Of a stretch of 29,079 nucleotides of DNA, positions 1 to 9,099 are shown in pieces. The stretch covers positions 1 to 29,079 of the forward strand of contig CALPSU020000006.1 of NCBI GenBank assembly GCA_943326315.2, written 5' to 3'. Source of the DNA: Chryseobacterium gleum (lineage in GTDB: Bacteria; Bacteroidota; Bacteroidia; Flavobacteriales_D; Crocinitomicaceae). Made by a program: the position numbers and the translations under genes. How positions within the stretch are numbered: position 1 is the stretch's first letter; every line of letters begins with the position of its first letter. Under the pieces are notes generated by a model. It was not told where the DNA came from. It saw nothing but the letters and a program-made list of their open reading frames with translations, and ran no database searches.

Positions 1-2
1 CG

Positions 3-791
3 GGAGAGGTTGTAGCTAACGGATGTGATGGTTCAGCTTCTGCAATCGTATACGGAGGAACAGCACCATATACATTCTTGTATTCAAATAACTCAACAGA
101 GTCTACAACTTCCTATTTATGTGGAGGTTTACAATCTGTTACAATTGTTGATGCTGTCAATGATACATTAGTGATTAATTTCATTATCACATCCCCAGCA
201 AACACAATTGTAAATACAAATCCAATAGGAACGCCTCCAGTGATTGTCGATAGTTGTTATGCACAAGCAATCTCTAATTGTTTGATTGATTTAGCTCACA
301 TTGTTTCAGCCCAAATTTCAAGTTACACAATGATTGGTACAGATTCAGTATCCGTTGTATGGACAATAGTTGACGTAACAAATGTAAGTACATTAATCAC
401 GAATGTATATGCATTAAGTGATTCAGCAGGTGTCTTCCTATTTGCAATTCAGTTATATTGTCCAACAAAAACAACTGGGCAATTCTTGACAGCTTACGAC
501 CAATTACAAATCACTACCGAAACAACAGGTGGTGGAGCAGGAATATCTGAAATCAAAAAAGAGAAAAACGTTGGAATTTATCCTAACCCATTCAGAGAAT
601 ATGTAATGATTTCACTTGATAATAATCAAGCTTCAGAAATTATAATTACAGATATCGCTGGAAAAACGGTAGTAAGAAAATCGTTCAACGATAAATTAAT
701 CAAAATTGATATGAACGAATTATCTGCAGGTTCTTACATTGTGACTGTTAGAAATAACAACCAAGTTACTACTAAGCAAATTGTGAAATAA
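3..791 (+). CDS. T9SS-secreted surface protein with SprB-type repeat, 3' end only
   Basis: Only the C-terminal part of this gene is present; the reading frame is open to the left edge, so the true start lies upstream of the window. An in-frame TTG at 78 is internal and not a start. The first visible residues (GCDGSASAIVYGGTAPYTF, then a LCGGLQSVTIVD stretch) match the SprB-type repeat of gliding and adhesin proteins. A Ser/Thr/Ile/Val-rich beta domain of unknown function follows. The last ~75 residues are a type A T9SS sorting domain: YPNPF near its start, then IDMNELSAGSYIV and the basic tail TTKQIVK. The protein is inferred to be exported by the Sec system, moved across the outer membrane by T9SS, and anchored or released at the surface. 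A strong terminator follows. The specific role, adhesion or otherwise, cannot be told from the fragment. Confidence 0.9.
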   Translation, partial: GEVVANGCDGSASAIVYGGTAPYTFLYSNNSTESTTSYLCGGLQSVTIVDAVNDTLVINFIITSPANTIVNTNPIGTPPVIVDSCYAQAISNCLIDLAHIVSAQISSYTMIGTDSVSVVWTIVDVTNVSTLITNVYALSDSAGVFLFAIQLYCPTKTTGQFLTAYDQLQITTETTGGGAGISEIKKEKNVGIYPNPFREYVMISLDNNQASEIIITDIAGKTVVRKSFNDKLIKIDMNELSAGSYIVTVRNNNQVTTKQIVK

Positions 792-837
792 TACACTTAT
801 AAAAATGTAAAGACGTAATATTTTGCGGCTCAAACTG

Positions 838-869
838 AAAGGCTGTTTCGAAAGAGACAGCCTTTTTTT
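838..869 (+). terminator. Rho-independent terminator after the T9SS surface protein gene
   Basis: A 12-bp stem (838-849 pairing with 854-865, one G-T wobble) is closed by a GAAA tetraloop at 850-853 and runs into seven consecutive T residues (863-869). This is a textbook intrinsic terminator for the plus-strand gene ending at 791. On the minus strand the hairpin is followed by only three T residues, so it is probably a weaker stop for the convergent gene ending at 890. Confidence 0.9.
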
Positions 870-889
870 GGTTTATTATAAATTGAAGT

Positions 890-3800
890 CTAAAAGAATG
901 CTCGAACCTCCATTCCGCCGGAATGAATCATTTTACTGTTTTCTGATTTTCTTCCATTGTATTGAAAAGAAATTTGAACTGTTTTAGAAACAGAATGTTG
1001 GTAGCCTAAATTCCAAGTAAAATTAAGTCCGGGTTTTAATGCTTCTAACATTTCAAAACCTAAAGGAGAATTTTGAACTCCTGAATATTTTATATTAACA
1101 GCAGTAAAAGTTCCGTTGAAACTTCCTTTTTCAGCACGATTATATTTAAAAGAGGATCCTAATTCTTTTACCTTAGCAATATCTCCTCCAAATTGAGGAC
1201 TATTTAGTTTGTTTGAATAACGAGCATCTAATGAAATTCTAAATGTTGTAGTTGGTTGAAAAATAAAACTTGGTTTAACAAAATAATAATTTAAATAATA
1301 ATTTCTTCCTGATGTATAATCGGCATCTGCGATTTTAATACCTTTCTGACCAGTTAATTCTAAAGTTACAATTTTCTTAATATTCCAACGAACTGCAACT
1401 TCTTTATACGTATTTTGTCTAGAGTCAAATCCACTAGCTAAAAGACTTTTAGAACGAGTATCTTGATATGTAAACTCTGCATCAACGATACTTGAAGTAC
1501 GATTAAAAAATAATGAATTTCTTAAATTACTACTGGTTGAAATTAAATTTGTATCTCGAATTGCGGTAGAAAATGGATTAAAGGCATCTACCCCATTGAA
1601 AATATTTGTCTTTCTATTCAATCTTATTCTAGCTTGATCAGAAAAACGAGATAAAAATTTTAACACTCCTTCTTTGTTAGACCAAATACGTTCAGGACGC
1701 CAGAACAAACCTTCATTTAACTCATTTGAATATGTCTTAATATATACATTACTAGGAGTAAAAACACGAATATAACTTGCTTGATCAATATACTGAGCAA
1801 CCTCAAATTCATTTAAATCTTTTACACCATCCAAATTATAATCAATCCAAGTATAAACTCCTTGACCGTCATTTACTTTAATATAGAGGAATTCTTTTTT
1901 CAATTCTAAACCTGATCCAATCTCATAGAAATTATTCCATGTTACAGCACCTTTTAAAGCTCTCAACTCGTAATCGATTCTTCCAAGTAAAGTATTTTCA
2001 GGTGTTTGAGCTGTTAATTTATTATTTACAATTTTCAGTTCACGATAACTTGCAACAATGTTCAGCGTTTGATTTTTTATACTAATGATTTTTATTTCAC
2101 CTCCTGTTGTTCGAGCTTTAGCAATTGGTCTTAAATCGGAACTGTCCGACTTTTGATCGTATCTTTCTCTATAAAATATTTTATAACTATTTTTTGTTGA
2201 GTCTCCATTGGAAACATAAAATTGATAATCAAAAAACTGATAACTAGACAATTGTAAAACATTATTTTTTGTCGAATATCTATTTAATTCATGATCATCT
2301 TTGTAACCTATTTTAAATGTTTTTACACTTTTTGCAATTTCAATTTTATGCCTAATAAATTCATTTTTATCCAAGGCCTGACTAGATAAATAACTACCAT
2401 CCCAGATAGAATTTAAGCCGTTTTGATTCCATTTTCCATTACTTCTAGCTTTATACCCGTGATAATTTGTACCTATCAAATATTGTTGCGCTTCAACGTT
2501 AATATTTCCTCTTTTTTTATTTTTAAAATTCAATCCTCCCGTTGTTGCCAATTGATTTCCTCGAAAACCTTTATTTCTAGTGTTCCAATCTCGATCAAAT
2601 TCAACTGCCCGATATTGTTCTATTGGACTGAAATTTTTATCTAACGATTCAATTTCAAGTTTTGATTCTAAGCTCCACTTTGACAGAGAATCCTTTCCTA
2701 ACGATCGAACTCCTAAAAGTCTACTTCGAATTGCAGCGCTTTGATCATCCTGACCATCTAACAATGAAAACGTATTTAAATCATTTTTAGAATATGCTAT
2801 CTCCGTTTCTGCTCTAAGTCCCTTTTTTAATTGATACGAAATCCCGGAAGTAACCATTTGCTTTTGTTTCGGAGTAACTAAAAGACGAGATGGCGCATAG
2901 TCTCCCTGAGAAACTCCTCCTATTGGTGATACCCATTTATAAACCCTACCCAAAGCATTGAAATTACTGAAAATATAATCCCCTTTTCCTTTACCTACAA
3001 ATTCGAAAATTGCTTTATAATGCGCTAAATTTTTATCTACCGAATAGACAAGAACGGAATCAAATCCTAATGAATCTATAATTTTATAAAGCACAAGATT
3101 ATCAACAAAAACCGTAGTATCAATACTTGTACTTCTGGCTAACTTTAGACTATCTCCAATATTGGATAACAACAATTTTTGACTATTCGTTAAATTTTGT
3201 TGTAAAGGTTGATTTTTTACATCTTGCTCTGTATATCCATTGATCCAAAAATCCATTTTTTTAGAATGATATGTTGTAGCTGACTGAAATAATGATCTGG
3301 CATAATTTTGATCCGAATATTGAAATTCAACAACAATTCGAGAATCTTTTGTTATTTGATTTCTTGAAGTAAAAACAACTTCAGAAGAATTATAATTTAC
3401 AACATAATCATATTCTTGCCCTCTCGTTAATAATCGACCATCTATATACACATTTTCTGTACCCGCCAAAACGATTATAAAAGGCTCATTTTCATTTCCT
3501 TTTAAACGATAAGGACCTTGATTCCCTTCAATTCCTGGAATTATTTGGCGCGCAAATTTACCTTTAGATAAAGCTCCACTTAATTGCGTTTTCCAAACAT
3601 GACTTGTATCTTCTCCCCATGTATTTTCTAACGTTAAACCTTGCGCTCTTTTCTTGTACGTCATGAAATAACCATTAGGCTTTTTCAACCAAAAATCACC
3701 CGCAATTACTTTAAATCTATCGTTATATAATTGAATAAAAACTTGATCAAATTCTTGTAATTTATTGGTATTTCCATCTGCTTGAATGGGCAAATTATTA

Positions 3801-4336
3801 TCAGAAACTGAGGCTAATAATTTTAAATTTGGTGTAATATCCCCTGATAATTCTAAATTCAAAGATGAATTAACAGCTAAGTTTTGGTTGTTTCCAAATG
3901 CTACACCTCTGGAAATACTTCCATTTTTTGTAATTCCAGCACCTCCAAAAATATCTTGTTTAGTATCCGTTGAACTAATTAAAAATTTATCCCGATTTCC
4001 CTTTTGCTGAATATAAATAAGACTTGAATCTCTATCTCCATAAACTTTATTTAAATTGATAGCTAAAACTCTATACGTTATAGTAATGGAATCCGAGCAC
4101 GTTGAAAAAATAAGCAATTTACCTTTTGAATAATCCAATTCATATTCATTTCTAGAAAGTTGAAATCCTCCGCACATCAACTTAAATGAATTAGGATAAA
4201 TAGTTAAACTATCTAATTTTATAGTGTCATTGGTAGGAGAAATTGTTCGTGTACGAAAATTTGTTTCTTGCGAAAATGACGCAAAAGAGAAAAAAAGAAC
4301 CAGTATGAAAATACTATAACGCACCCATTTTAACAT
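890..4336 (-). CDS. Large conserved outer-membrane beta-barrel protein, function unknown
   Basis: This encodes a 1148-residue protein with a clear Sec signal peptide (hydrophobic residues 8-21, likely cut near FASFSQ). The body is rich in alternating polar/aromatic beta strands and ends in Phe-Phe, the kind of aromatic C-terminus recognised by the BAM machinery, so an outer-membrane barrel is likely. Residues ~140-240 (NGSISRGVAFGNNQNLAVNSS, then FDQVFIQLYND) and ~290-345 (GRLLTRGQEYDYVVNYNSSE, then a VVEFQYSDQNYARS stretch) match blocks I recall from large uncharacterised proteins conserved across Bacteroidota. A TWIDYNLDGVKDLNEFE stretch in the second half looks like an acidic, possibly Ca-binding loop. 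It is divergent from the peptidase-fusion gene at 4498 across a 161-bp spacer. No enzymatic motif was seen. A surface-exposed or cell-envelope assembly role is inference. Confidence 0.8.
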   Translation of the reverse strand: MLKWVRYSIFILVLFFSFASFSQETNFRTRTISPTNDTIKLDSLTIYPNSFKLMCGGFQLSRNEYELDYSKGKLLIFSTCSDSITITYRVLAINLNKVYGDRDSSLIYIQQKGNRDKFLISSTDTKQDIFGGAGITKNGSISRGVAFGNNQNLAVNSSLNLELSGDITPNLKLLASVSDNNLPIQADGNTNKLQEFDQVFIQLYNDRFKVIAGDFWLKKPNGYFMTYKKRAQGLTLENTWGEDTSHVWKTQLSGALSKGKFARQIIPGIEGNQGPYRLKGNENEPFIIVLAGTENVYIDGRLLTRGQEYDYVVNYNSSEVVFTSRNQITKDSRIVVEFQYSDQNYARSLFQSATTYHSKKMDFWINGYTEQDVKNQPLQQNLTNSQKLLLSNIGDSLKLARSTSIDTTVFVDNLVLYKIIDSLGFDSVLVYSVDKNLAHYKAIFEFVGKGKGDYIFSNFNALGRVYKWVSPIGGVSQGDYAPSRLLVTPKQKQMVTSGISYQLKKGLRAETEIAYSKNDLNTFSLLDGQDDQSAAIRSRLLGVRSLGKDSLSKWSLESKLEIESLDKNFSPIEQYRAVEFDRDWNTRNKGFRGNQLATTGGLNFKNKKRGNINVEAQQYLIGTNYHGYKARSNGKWNQNGLNSIWDGSYLSSQALDKNEFIRHKIEIAKSVKTFKIGYKDDHELNRYSTKNNVLQLSSYQFFDYQFYVSNGDSTKNSYKIFYRERYDQKSDSSDLRPIAKARTTGGEIKIISIKNQTLNIVASYRELKIVNNKLTAQTPENTLLGRIDYELRALKGAVTWNNFYEIGSGLELKKEFLYIKVNDGQGVYTWIDYNLDGVKDLNEFEVAQYIDQASYIRVFTPSNVYIKTYSNELNEGLFWRPERIWSNKEGVLKFLSRFSDQARIRLNRKTNIFNGVDAFNPFSTAIRDTNLISTSSNLRNSLFFNRTSSIVDAEFTYQDTRSKSLLASGFDSRQNTYKEVAVRWNIKKIVTLELTGQKGIKIADADYTSGRNYYLNYYFVKPSFIFQPTTTFRISLDARYSNKLNSPQFGGDIAKVKELGSSFKYNRAEKGSFNGTFTAVNIKYSGVQNSPLGFEMLEALKPGLNFTWNLGYQHSVSKTVQISFQYNGRKSENSKMIHSGGMEVRAFF

Positions 4337-4341
4337 CCATA

Positions 4342-4349
4342 CAAATATA
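4342..4349 (-). promoter_or_regulatory. Candidate -7 promoter box for the large outer-membrane protein
   Basis: On the minus strand this reads TATATTTG, a full match to the Bacteroidota housekeeping -7 consensus TAnnTTTG. It sits only 5 bp before the start codon at 4336, which would give a nearly leaderless transcript. No convincing -33 TTTG box lies at the expected distance. It is one match in an AT-rich spacer, so it could be chance. Confidence 0.3.
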
Positions 4350-4461
4350 CAACGGATATAATAGAATAATAGTATCTGAAATTTTTAAGGAAAATCTAAA
4401 AAAATATTAAAATTAAATGTGCCAAATTCTGAAAATAAAACTTATATCAAATAAATAATAA

Positions 4462-4469
4462 TAAATTTG
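4462..4469 (+). promoter_or_regulatory. Candidate -7 promoter box for the peptidase-DUF5686 fusion gene
   Basis: TAAATTTG matches the Bacteroidota TAnnTTTG -7 consensus and lies 28 bp before the ATG at 4498, a normal leader length. The -33 region (around 4439-4442) does not show a good TTTG. The position is right but the support is one box only. Confidence 0.45.
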
Positions 4470-4497
4470 AGCCTTCAAACATAAAATAAACTGCCGT

Positions 4498-7400
4498 ATG
4501 AAAATACCTGTATCCACACTTTTCTTTTTTATTTGTTATTTTTCTTTTTCTCAAAACAGTGAAAAACAAGAAGTCGATTACCCAATAGCTAAAAAAACTC
4601 CCTATTATTTTGTGACACATGGAGACACTGTTTCTCAACCGTACTTTTGGATGCGAACAAAGGATACACCCGATATAATAAATTATCTATCTGCAGAAAA
4701 CACCTATTCAGATTTTAGAATGAAATCCTCTAACATTTTACAGAAGAAAATTTTCGAAGAAATGAGAGGTTTAATGAAAGAAAATAACGTTTCTAGACCA
4801 AATAAATTAGACAATTACTACTATTATTCTCGAAGTGAAGAAGGAAAAGAACATTCGATCGAATGTCGTAAAAAAGATAGTTTAACGGCAAAAGAGGAAA
4901 TAGTTTTAGATCCAAATATACAGGCAAAAGAATTTGGATATTTTCAAATTGCTGGCTTTGAATTATCTCAAGATCACTCTTTATTAGCTTATTCAATTAA
5001 TACTGAAGGTGGTGATTTCGGCACATTATGTATTAAAAACATAGCTAAAGACAGTGTTTTTAAAGAAAGAATATCTCAAGTTGGAGGTTTTATATTACTA
5101 TCAGATAATAGTGCCCTCTATTATTTAAAAAAAGATCCTAAAACCAAATTAGGCAATCAATTATTTAAACATATTATTGGTACAGATACTTTAACAGATG
5201 TTTTGATTTTTGAAAACTTAGAAGGAAGTGGCTATTTAAATATTAATTTATCCGAAAGTAAACGATTTGTATTTATCACTACCGTATTTATGGGATGGAC
5301 TGGAGATATATATGTAATTGATTTAGAAAGTACGGATCATTCCATGCGTAAAATAAATCTAGGAGAAAAAGGAATTCAATCAAGTATAATGCATGTTGAT
5401 GGAGATTATTTTATTCAAACAACAAATAAAAATGCACCTGATAACATTGTAAAAGAAATAGAAATAAAAAATCCAAAAAATGAACGTGTCCTTTTTCCTG
5501 AAGAAAAAGGTGCAGTTATTGAATCGTTTAGTGTAAAAGGAAATTATTACATCGTAAGTAGATTAAAAAATGGAATGAATGAACTTTTAACTATAGAACG
5601 AAAAACCCAAAAAAGAACTCAAATTATTGGACCTGAATCCATAGGAGTTATTAATTATTCAAATAAATTAAAATACGACTCAACCTCAATAGAATATTCA
5701 TTTTCATCACTTATTACTCCTACAACAATCTATAAATACAATCTAATAAATAACACTTCGGAAATTGTTTGGAGAGATACTGTAAAAAATTACGACCCAA
5801 CCCTTTATAAAACAGAAAGAATATGGGCAAAATCTAGAGATGGTAAAAAAATTCCAATAGATTTAGTGTATAAAAAATCGATGAAAAGAAATGGTGAAAA
5901 TCCAATGTACATAACTGCTTATGCTTGCTATGGGATGAATCAAGACCCAAATTTTAATAAGGCATTTTTACCATATTTAAATAGGAATTTTGTGTGTGCA
6001 ATTGCGCATCCTAGAGGAGAAAGTCTATTAGGAAAACATTGGCACGATGATGGGAAAATGATGAAAAAACAAAATACCATCAATGATTTTGTAGATTGTA
6101 CTCAATCCCTTATCGATTCTTCTTATACGATGCCTAAAAAAATCGTTGCTCAAGGTGGTAGCGCAGGTGGATTATTAATGGGGGGAGTTGCAAATTCTAA
6201 ACCAGAATTATACGGTGCTATTATAGCAGATGTCCCATTCGTAAATACATTGGAAGATATGTTAGATACACTTTGGCCAAATATAAAATATCATTTTGAT
6301 GAAATTGGTAATCCATATATTAAAAAAGAATATCAATATATAAAGTCATATAGTCCGCTGCATAATATCCAACAGAAAGAATATCCAAATATGTTAGTTA
6401 CAAATGGCTATAACGATAGCAGAGTACCTTTTTGGGCGGCAGCACAGTATGTTGCGCGATTAAGAGATTTGAAGACTGATACTAATATGTTACTTTTAAA
6501 AACAACAATGGAAGGTGGCCATGGAGGCTCCTCTGGAAGATATTCTGGATTAAAAGAAGAAGCTTTTAAAATTGCTTTTGCATTAAATTCAATTGGAATA
6601 AAAGAAAATTATTTAGCTGTTAACGGAAAAGTAGTGGATCACGATGGCGATGCAATTCCCTATGCAAATGTATTTGTTGAAGGTTCATCGAATGGGACAG
6701 TTACAAATTTTGATGGAGATTTTTACTTAGAAATAAAGGAAGGACAAAAATTAGCAATTGTATTTCAAACATTTGGATTTAAAAAACAAACCTATGTAAT
6801 TGGTTCAAAATCCAAAATTAAAGATGTTAAAATTGTGATGGCCTCCGAATCTAAGGAATTAGATGAAGTTACAGTTGCTGTTAAAGCAAAAGATAGAGGA
6901 TATGAAATTATTAAAAAGGCAAATTCTCAAATGGAACGTTTTGATAAAATGCTTGATAATTATTCTGTAGATATTTATATAAAAGGGGTTGAAAGATTTG
7001 ATTCAGTTCCGAAAAAAATACCCGCATTTTTAAAGAAAGCAGAATTACCAGATTCAAATGATATTGGATTAATGTATTTAACTGAATCTGTTTCTAGGTA
7101 TAATTTTCAACGACCCGACAATTATAAAGAAGAAATGCTGTCTTCCAAGGTTGCTGGAAGAAAACAAGGCATGAGTCGAAATCGTGTAAGAGAATTAGAC
7201 TTTAATTTTTACCAAAACAATTTACCAGGATTAGCAGAAAAACCCTTTATATCACCAATTGCAGATGGAGGAATTTTACTCTATAAATATAGTATGGTTT
7301 CAAAATTTGTAGAAGACGGAAATAATGTTTATAAAATTAAAGTTACTCCAAGAAATAAAGCTGAAGCAGTTTTTGAGGGGCATATATACATTAACGACAA

Positions 7401-9045
7401 AACATGGAGTATCCACAGTGTAGATTTGTTTGTTACTAAATCTTCCGGTATTGAATTTTTAGACACAATGTATATCCGTCAGACCTATGGAATTATTAAT
7501 GATTCTATAAGTTCACCGCGTTCAACTACTATTAATCAACGTTATAAATTTTTTGGTTTTAAAATAGGATTTGTAGCTGTTGGATCTTTTTATAACTATC
7601 AGTTTAACAAAAAATTTCCTAAAAAGTTTTTTATTAAACAAGTCTTTTCAATTGCAGAAGATGCTGTAAAAAAAGACACTAGCTATTGGAAAGAAAATAG
7701 ACCAGTTATTTTAACGGAAGAGGAAGAAAAATACTACACAAAATTGGATACATTATCCATGAAAAAGCGTTACGATTTTGAAGATGTTCCAGATTCGATC
7801 AAGAAAAAAAGAAATAAAATAACGCTTGGAAAAGTTTTTCTTAGTGGGTATACTTATCGTAAAAGATCAAACTCAATTAATATGTCTGGATTATTAGCGC
7901 AACCTGGATATAATACAGTAGAAGGCTTAAAGTCTGAGGTCGAAATAAGTTTTAAACATAATATTATAGATACTTTAAAGATGAGTAATTATAATACTTT
8001 TAATATATCTTCTAGATTTCGATATGGCTTCTCATCCCACAAACTATACACTGTATTGAGTGGTGGAAGAAATAATTGGGAAGAACAAAAAGGTTGGAAC
8101 ATTGAGGCAGGAAATTACATTTACCAATTCAACGGTAGTCAACCAATTATGGACATCGTAAATGCAGGATATTCCTTGTTTATGCGTCAAAACTTCATGA
8201 AATTGTATGAAAAATCAAGTATAGGATTTTCTTACTATGATGTATTAAAATCAGGTCCAAAAATTCAATTTGGGATAAGCTATGCGCAGAGAAGGGCTTT
8301 GCAAAATCATGAAAACTGGTATTTACTCGCACAACCAAAAGATCAAACAACATCAAACAATCCACTTAACCCACTTTCAGATTCACTCGCGTTTAAAACA
8401 CATCAAGCATTTATTCTGAAATTCAGCGGATCACATACATTCGGAGAACGTTTTGAAATGATTGGTAATTATAGAAGGGTTTTAGGATCGCATTTACCAA
8501 CTTTATATTGGGACTTCGAACAGGGTATAAAAGGTTTAGGAAGTTCTGTTAGTTTTGGGCGCTATCAAGTTGGAATTGGAAAATCATTTAAATTAGGTTA
8601 TTGGGGGAAATCAAACATAGATATCATTGCAGGTGGTTTCATGAATAATTCAAATATGAATTTCATGGATTATAAACATTTCAATGGAAATCAAACATTA
8701 TTTCTAAAAAATGGAACTGAAAACTGGGGAGGAAGAGACCAATTAAACAATTATAATGCACTTGATTATTATACATTTAGCACAAATAATAATTACCTCG
8801 AAATTCATTTTCAACATCGATTTTTAGGACTATTCTTTACTAAATTTCCATTATTGAATAAACTTCACCTTGAAGAAGTTGCTGGAATCAATGGAGCCTA
8901 CACTTCAAATAATAGAAATTACCAAGAAATCTTTCTAGGGATAGATAATATTGCAAAAATTTTTAGAATTGATTTTGTTGCAACCTATAAAACGAATGAT
9001 GTTATAAGACCTTTAGTAAGAATTGGTGTCAAACGAAGAATATAG
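4498..9045 (+). CDS. Fusion of secreted oligopeptidase B-like S9 peptidase with CarboxypepD_reg/DUF5686 outer-membrane module
   Basis: One uninterrupted frame of 1515 residues. Residues 1-19 look like a signal peptide. Residues ~25-700 form an oligopeptidase B-type S9A serine peptidase: PYFWMRTKDTPDIINYL and the YYYYSRSEEGKEH block, a propeller domain, then the hydrolase with GGSAGG (Ser555), NGYNDSRVPFW (Asp640) and GGHGG (His675). The Ser-Asp and Asp-His spacings (85 and 35) equal those I recall for enterobacterial OpdB. At the usual end of the peptidase (~700) the chain continues without stop or new signal peptide into NGKVVDHDGDAIPYANVFVE, a CarboxypepD_reg-like domain (~707-795), and then a DUF5686 region with a predicted outer-membrane barrel to the C-terminus. 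Such halves are usually separate genes. The inferred role is an envelope-tethered peptidase cutting at basic residues; its exact topology is unknown. It is divergent from the gene at 890-4336. Confidence 0.88.
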   Translation: MKIPVSTLFFFICYFSFSQNSEKQEVDYPIAKKTPYYFVTHGDTVSQPYFWMRTKDTPDIINYLSAENTYSDFRMKSSNILQKKIFEEMRGLMKENNVSRPNKLDNYYYYSRSEEGKEHSIECRKKDSLTAKEEIVLDPNIQAKEFGYFQIAGFELSQDHSLLAYSINTEGGDFGTLCIKNIAKDSVFKERISQVGGFILLSDNSALYYLKKDPKTKLGNQLFKHIIGTDTLTDVLIFENLEGSGYLNINLSESKRFVFITTVFMGWTGDIYVIDLESTDHSMRKINLGEKGIQSSIMHVDGDYFIQTTNKNAPDNIVKEIEIKNPKNERVLFPEEKGAVIESFSVKGNYYIVSRLKNGMNELLTIERKTQKRTQIIGPESIGVINYSNKLKYDSTSIEYSFSSLITPTTIYKYNLINNTSEIVWRDTVKNYDPTLYKTERIWAKSRDGKKIPIDLVYKKSMKRNGENPMYITAYACYGMNQDPNFNKAFLPYLNRNFVCAIAHPRGESLLGKHWHDDGKMMKKQNTINDFVDCTQSLIDSSYTMPKKIVAQGGSAGGLLMGGVANSKPELYGAIIADVPFVNTLEDMLDTLWPNIKYHFDEIGNPYIKKEYQYIKSYSPLHNIQQKEYPNMLVTNGYNDSRVPFWAAAQYVARLRDLKTDTNMLLLKTTMEGGHGGSSGRYSGLKEEAFKIAFALNSIGIKENYLAVNGKVVDHDGDAIPYANVFVEGSSNGTVTNFDGDFYLEIKEGQKLAIVFQTFGFKKQTYVIGSKSKIKDVKIVMASESKELDEVTVAVKAKDRGYEIIKKANSQMERFDKMLDNYSVDIYIKGVERFDSVPKKIPAFLKKAELPDSNDIGLMYLTESVSRYNFQRPDNYKEEMLSSKVAGRKQGMSRNRVRELDFNFYQNNLPGLAEKPFISPIADGGILLYKYSMVSKFVEDGNNVYKIKVTPRNKAEAVFEGHIYINDKTWSIHSVDLFVTKSSGIEFLDTMYIRQTYGIINDSISSPRSTTINQRYKFFGFKIGFVAVGSFYNYQFNKKFPKKFFIKQVFSIAEDAVKKDTSYWKENRPVILTEEEEKYYTKLDTLSMKKRYDFEDVPDSIKKKRNKITLGKVFLSGYTYRKRSNSINMSGLLAQPGYNTVEGLKSEVEISFKHNIIDTLKMSNYNTFNISSRFRYGFSSHKLYTVLSGGRNNWEEQKGWNIEAGNYIYQFNGSQPIMDIVNAGYSLFMRQNFMKLYEKSSIGFSYYDVLKSGPKIQFGISYAQRRALQNHENWYLLAQPKDQTTSNNPLNPLSDSLAFKTHQAFILKFSGSHTFGERFEMIGNYRRVLGSHLPTLYWDFEQGIKGLGSSVSFGRYQVGIGKSFKLGYWGKSNIDIIAGGFMNNSNMNFMDYKHFNGNQTLFLKNGTENWGGRDQLNNYNALDYYTFSTNNNYLEIHFQHRFLGLFFTKFPLLNKLHLEEVAGINGAYTSNNRNYQEIFLGIDNIAKIFRIDFVATYKTNDVIRPLVRIGVKRRI

Positions 9046-9063
9046 CTAGTGTTTAGTTAAATG

Positions 9064-9099
9064 AATGGATTGGTGTTAATCAAAAAACACCAATCCATT
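9064..9099. terminator. Convergent hairpin between the peptidase fusion and the carbonic anhydrase gene
   Basis: A perfect 14-bp inverted repeat (9064-9077 with 9086-9099) is separated by an 8-nt loop rich in A. It lies between the plus gene ending at 9045 and the minus gene ending at 9076, and overlaps the last codons and stop of the latter. There is no long T run on either side, so it may act as a bidirectional 3'-end or RNA-stabilising hairpin rather than a classical intrinsic terminator. Confidence 0.6.

Noticed and set aside
78..80. TTG as start codon of the first gene
   Set aside because: The frame is open upstream to base 3 and encodes repeat residues typical of the same protein, so the TTG is internal.
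2423..2644. Small plus-strand reading frame opposite the large outer-membrane protein
   Set aside because: It lies fully antisense inside a well-supported gene and has no recognisable protein features; the same holds for other small antisense frames at 3786-4010, 18384-18602, 22225-22455, 23826-24131, 27384-27578 and 28148-28420.
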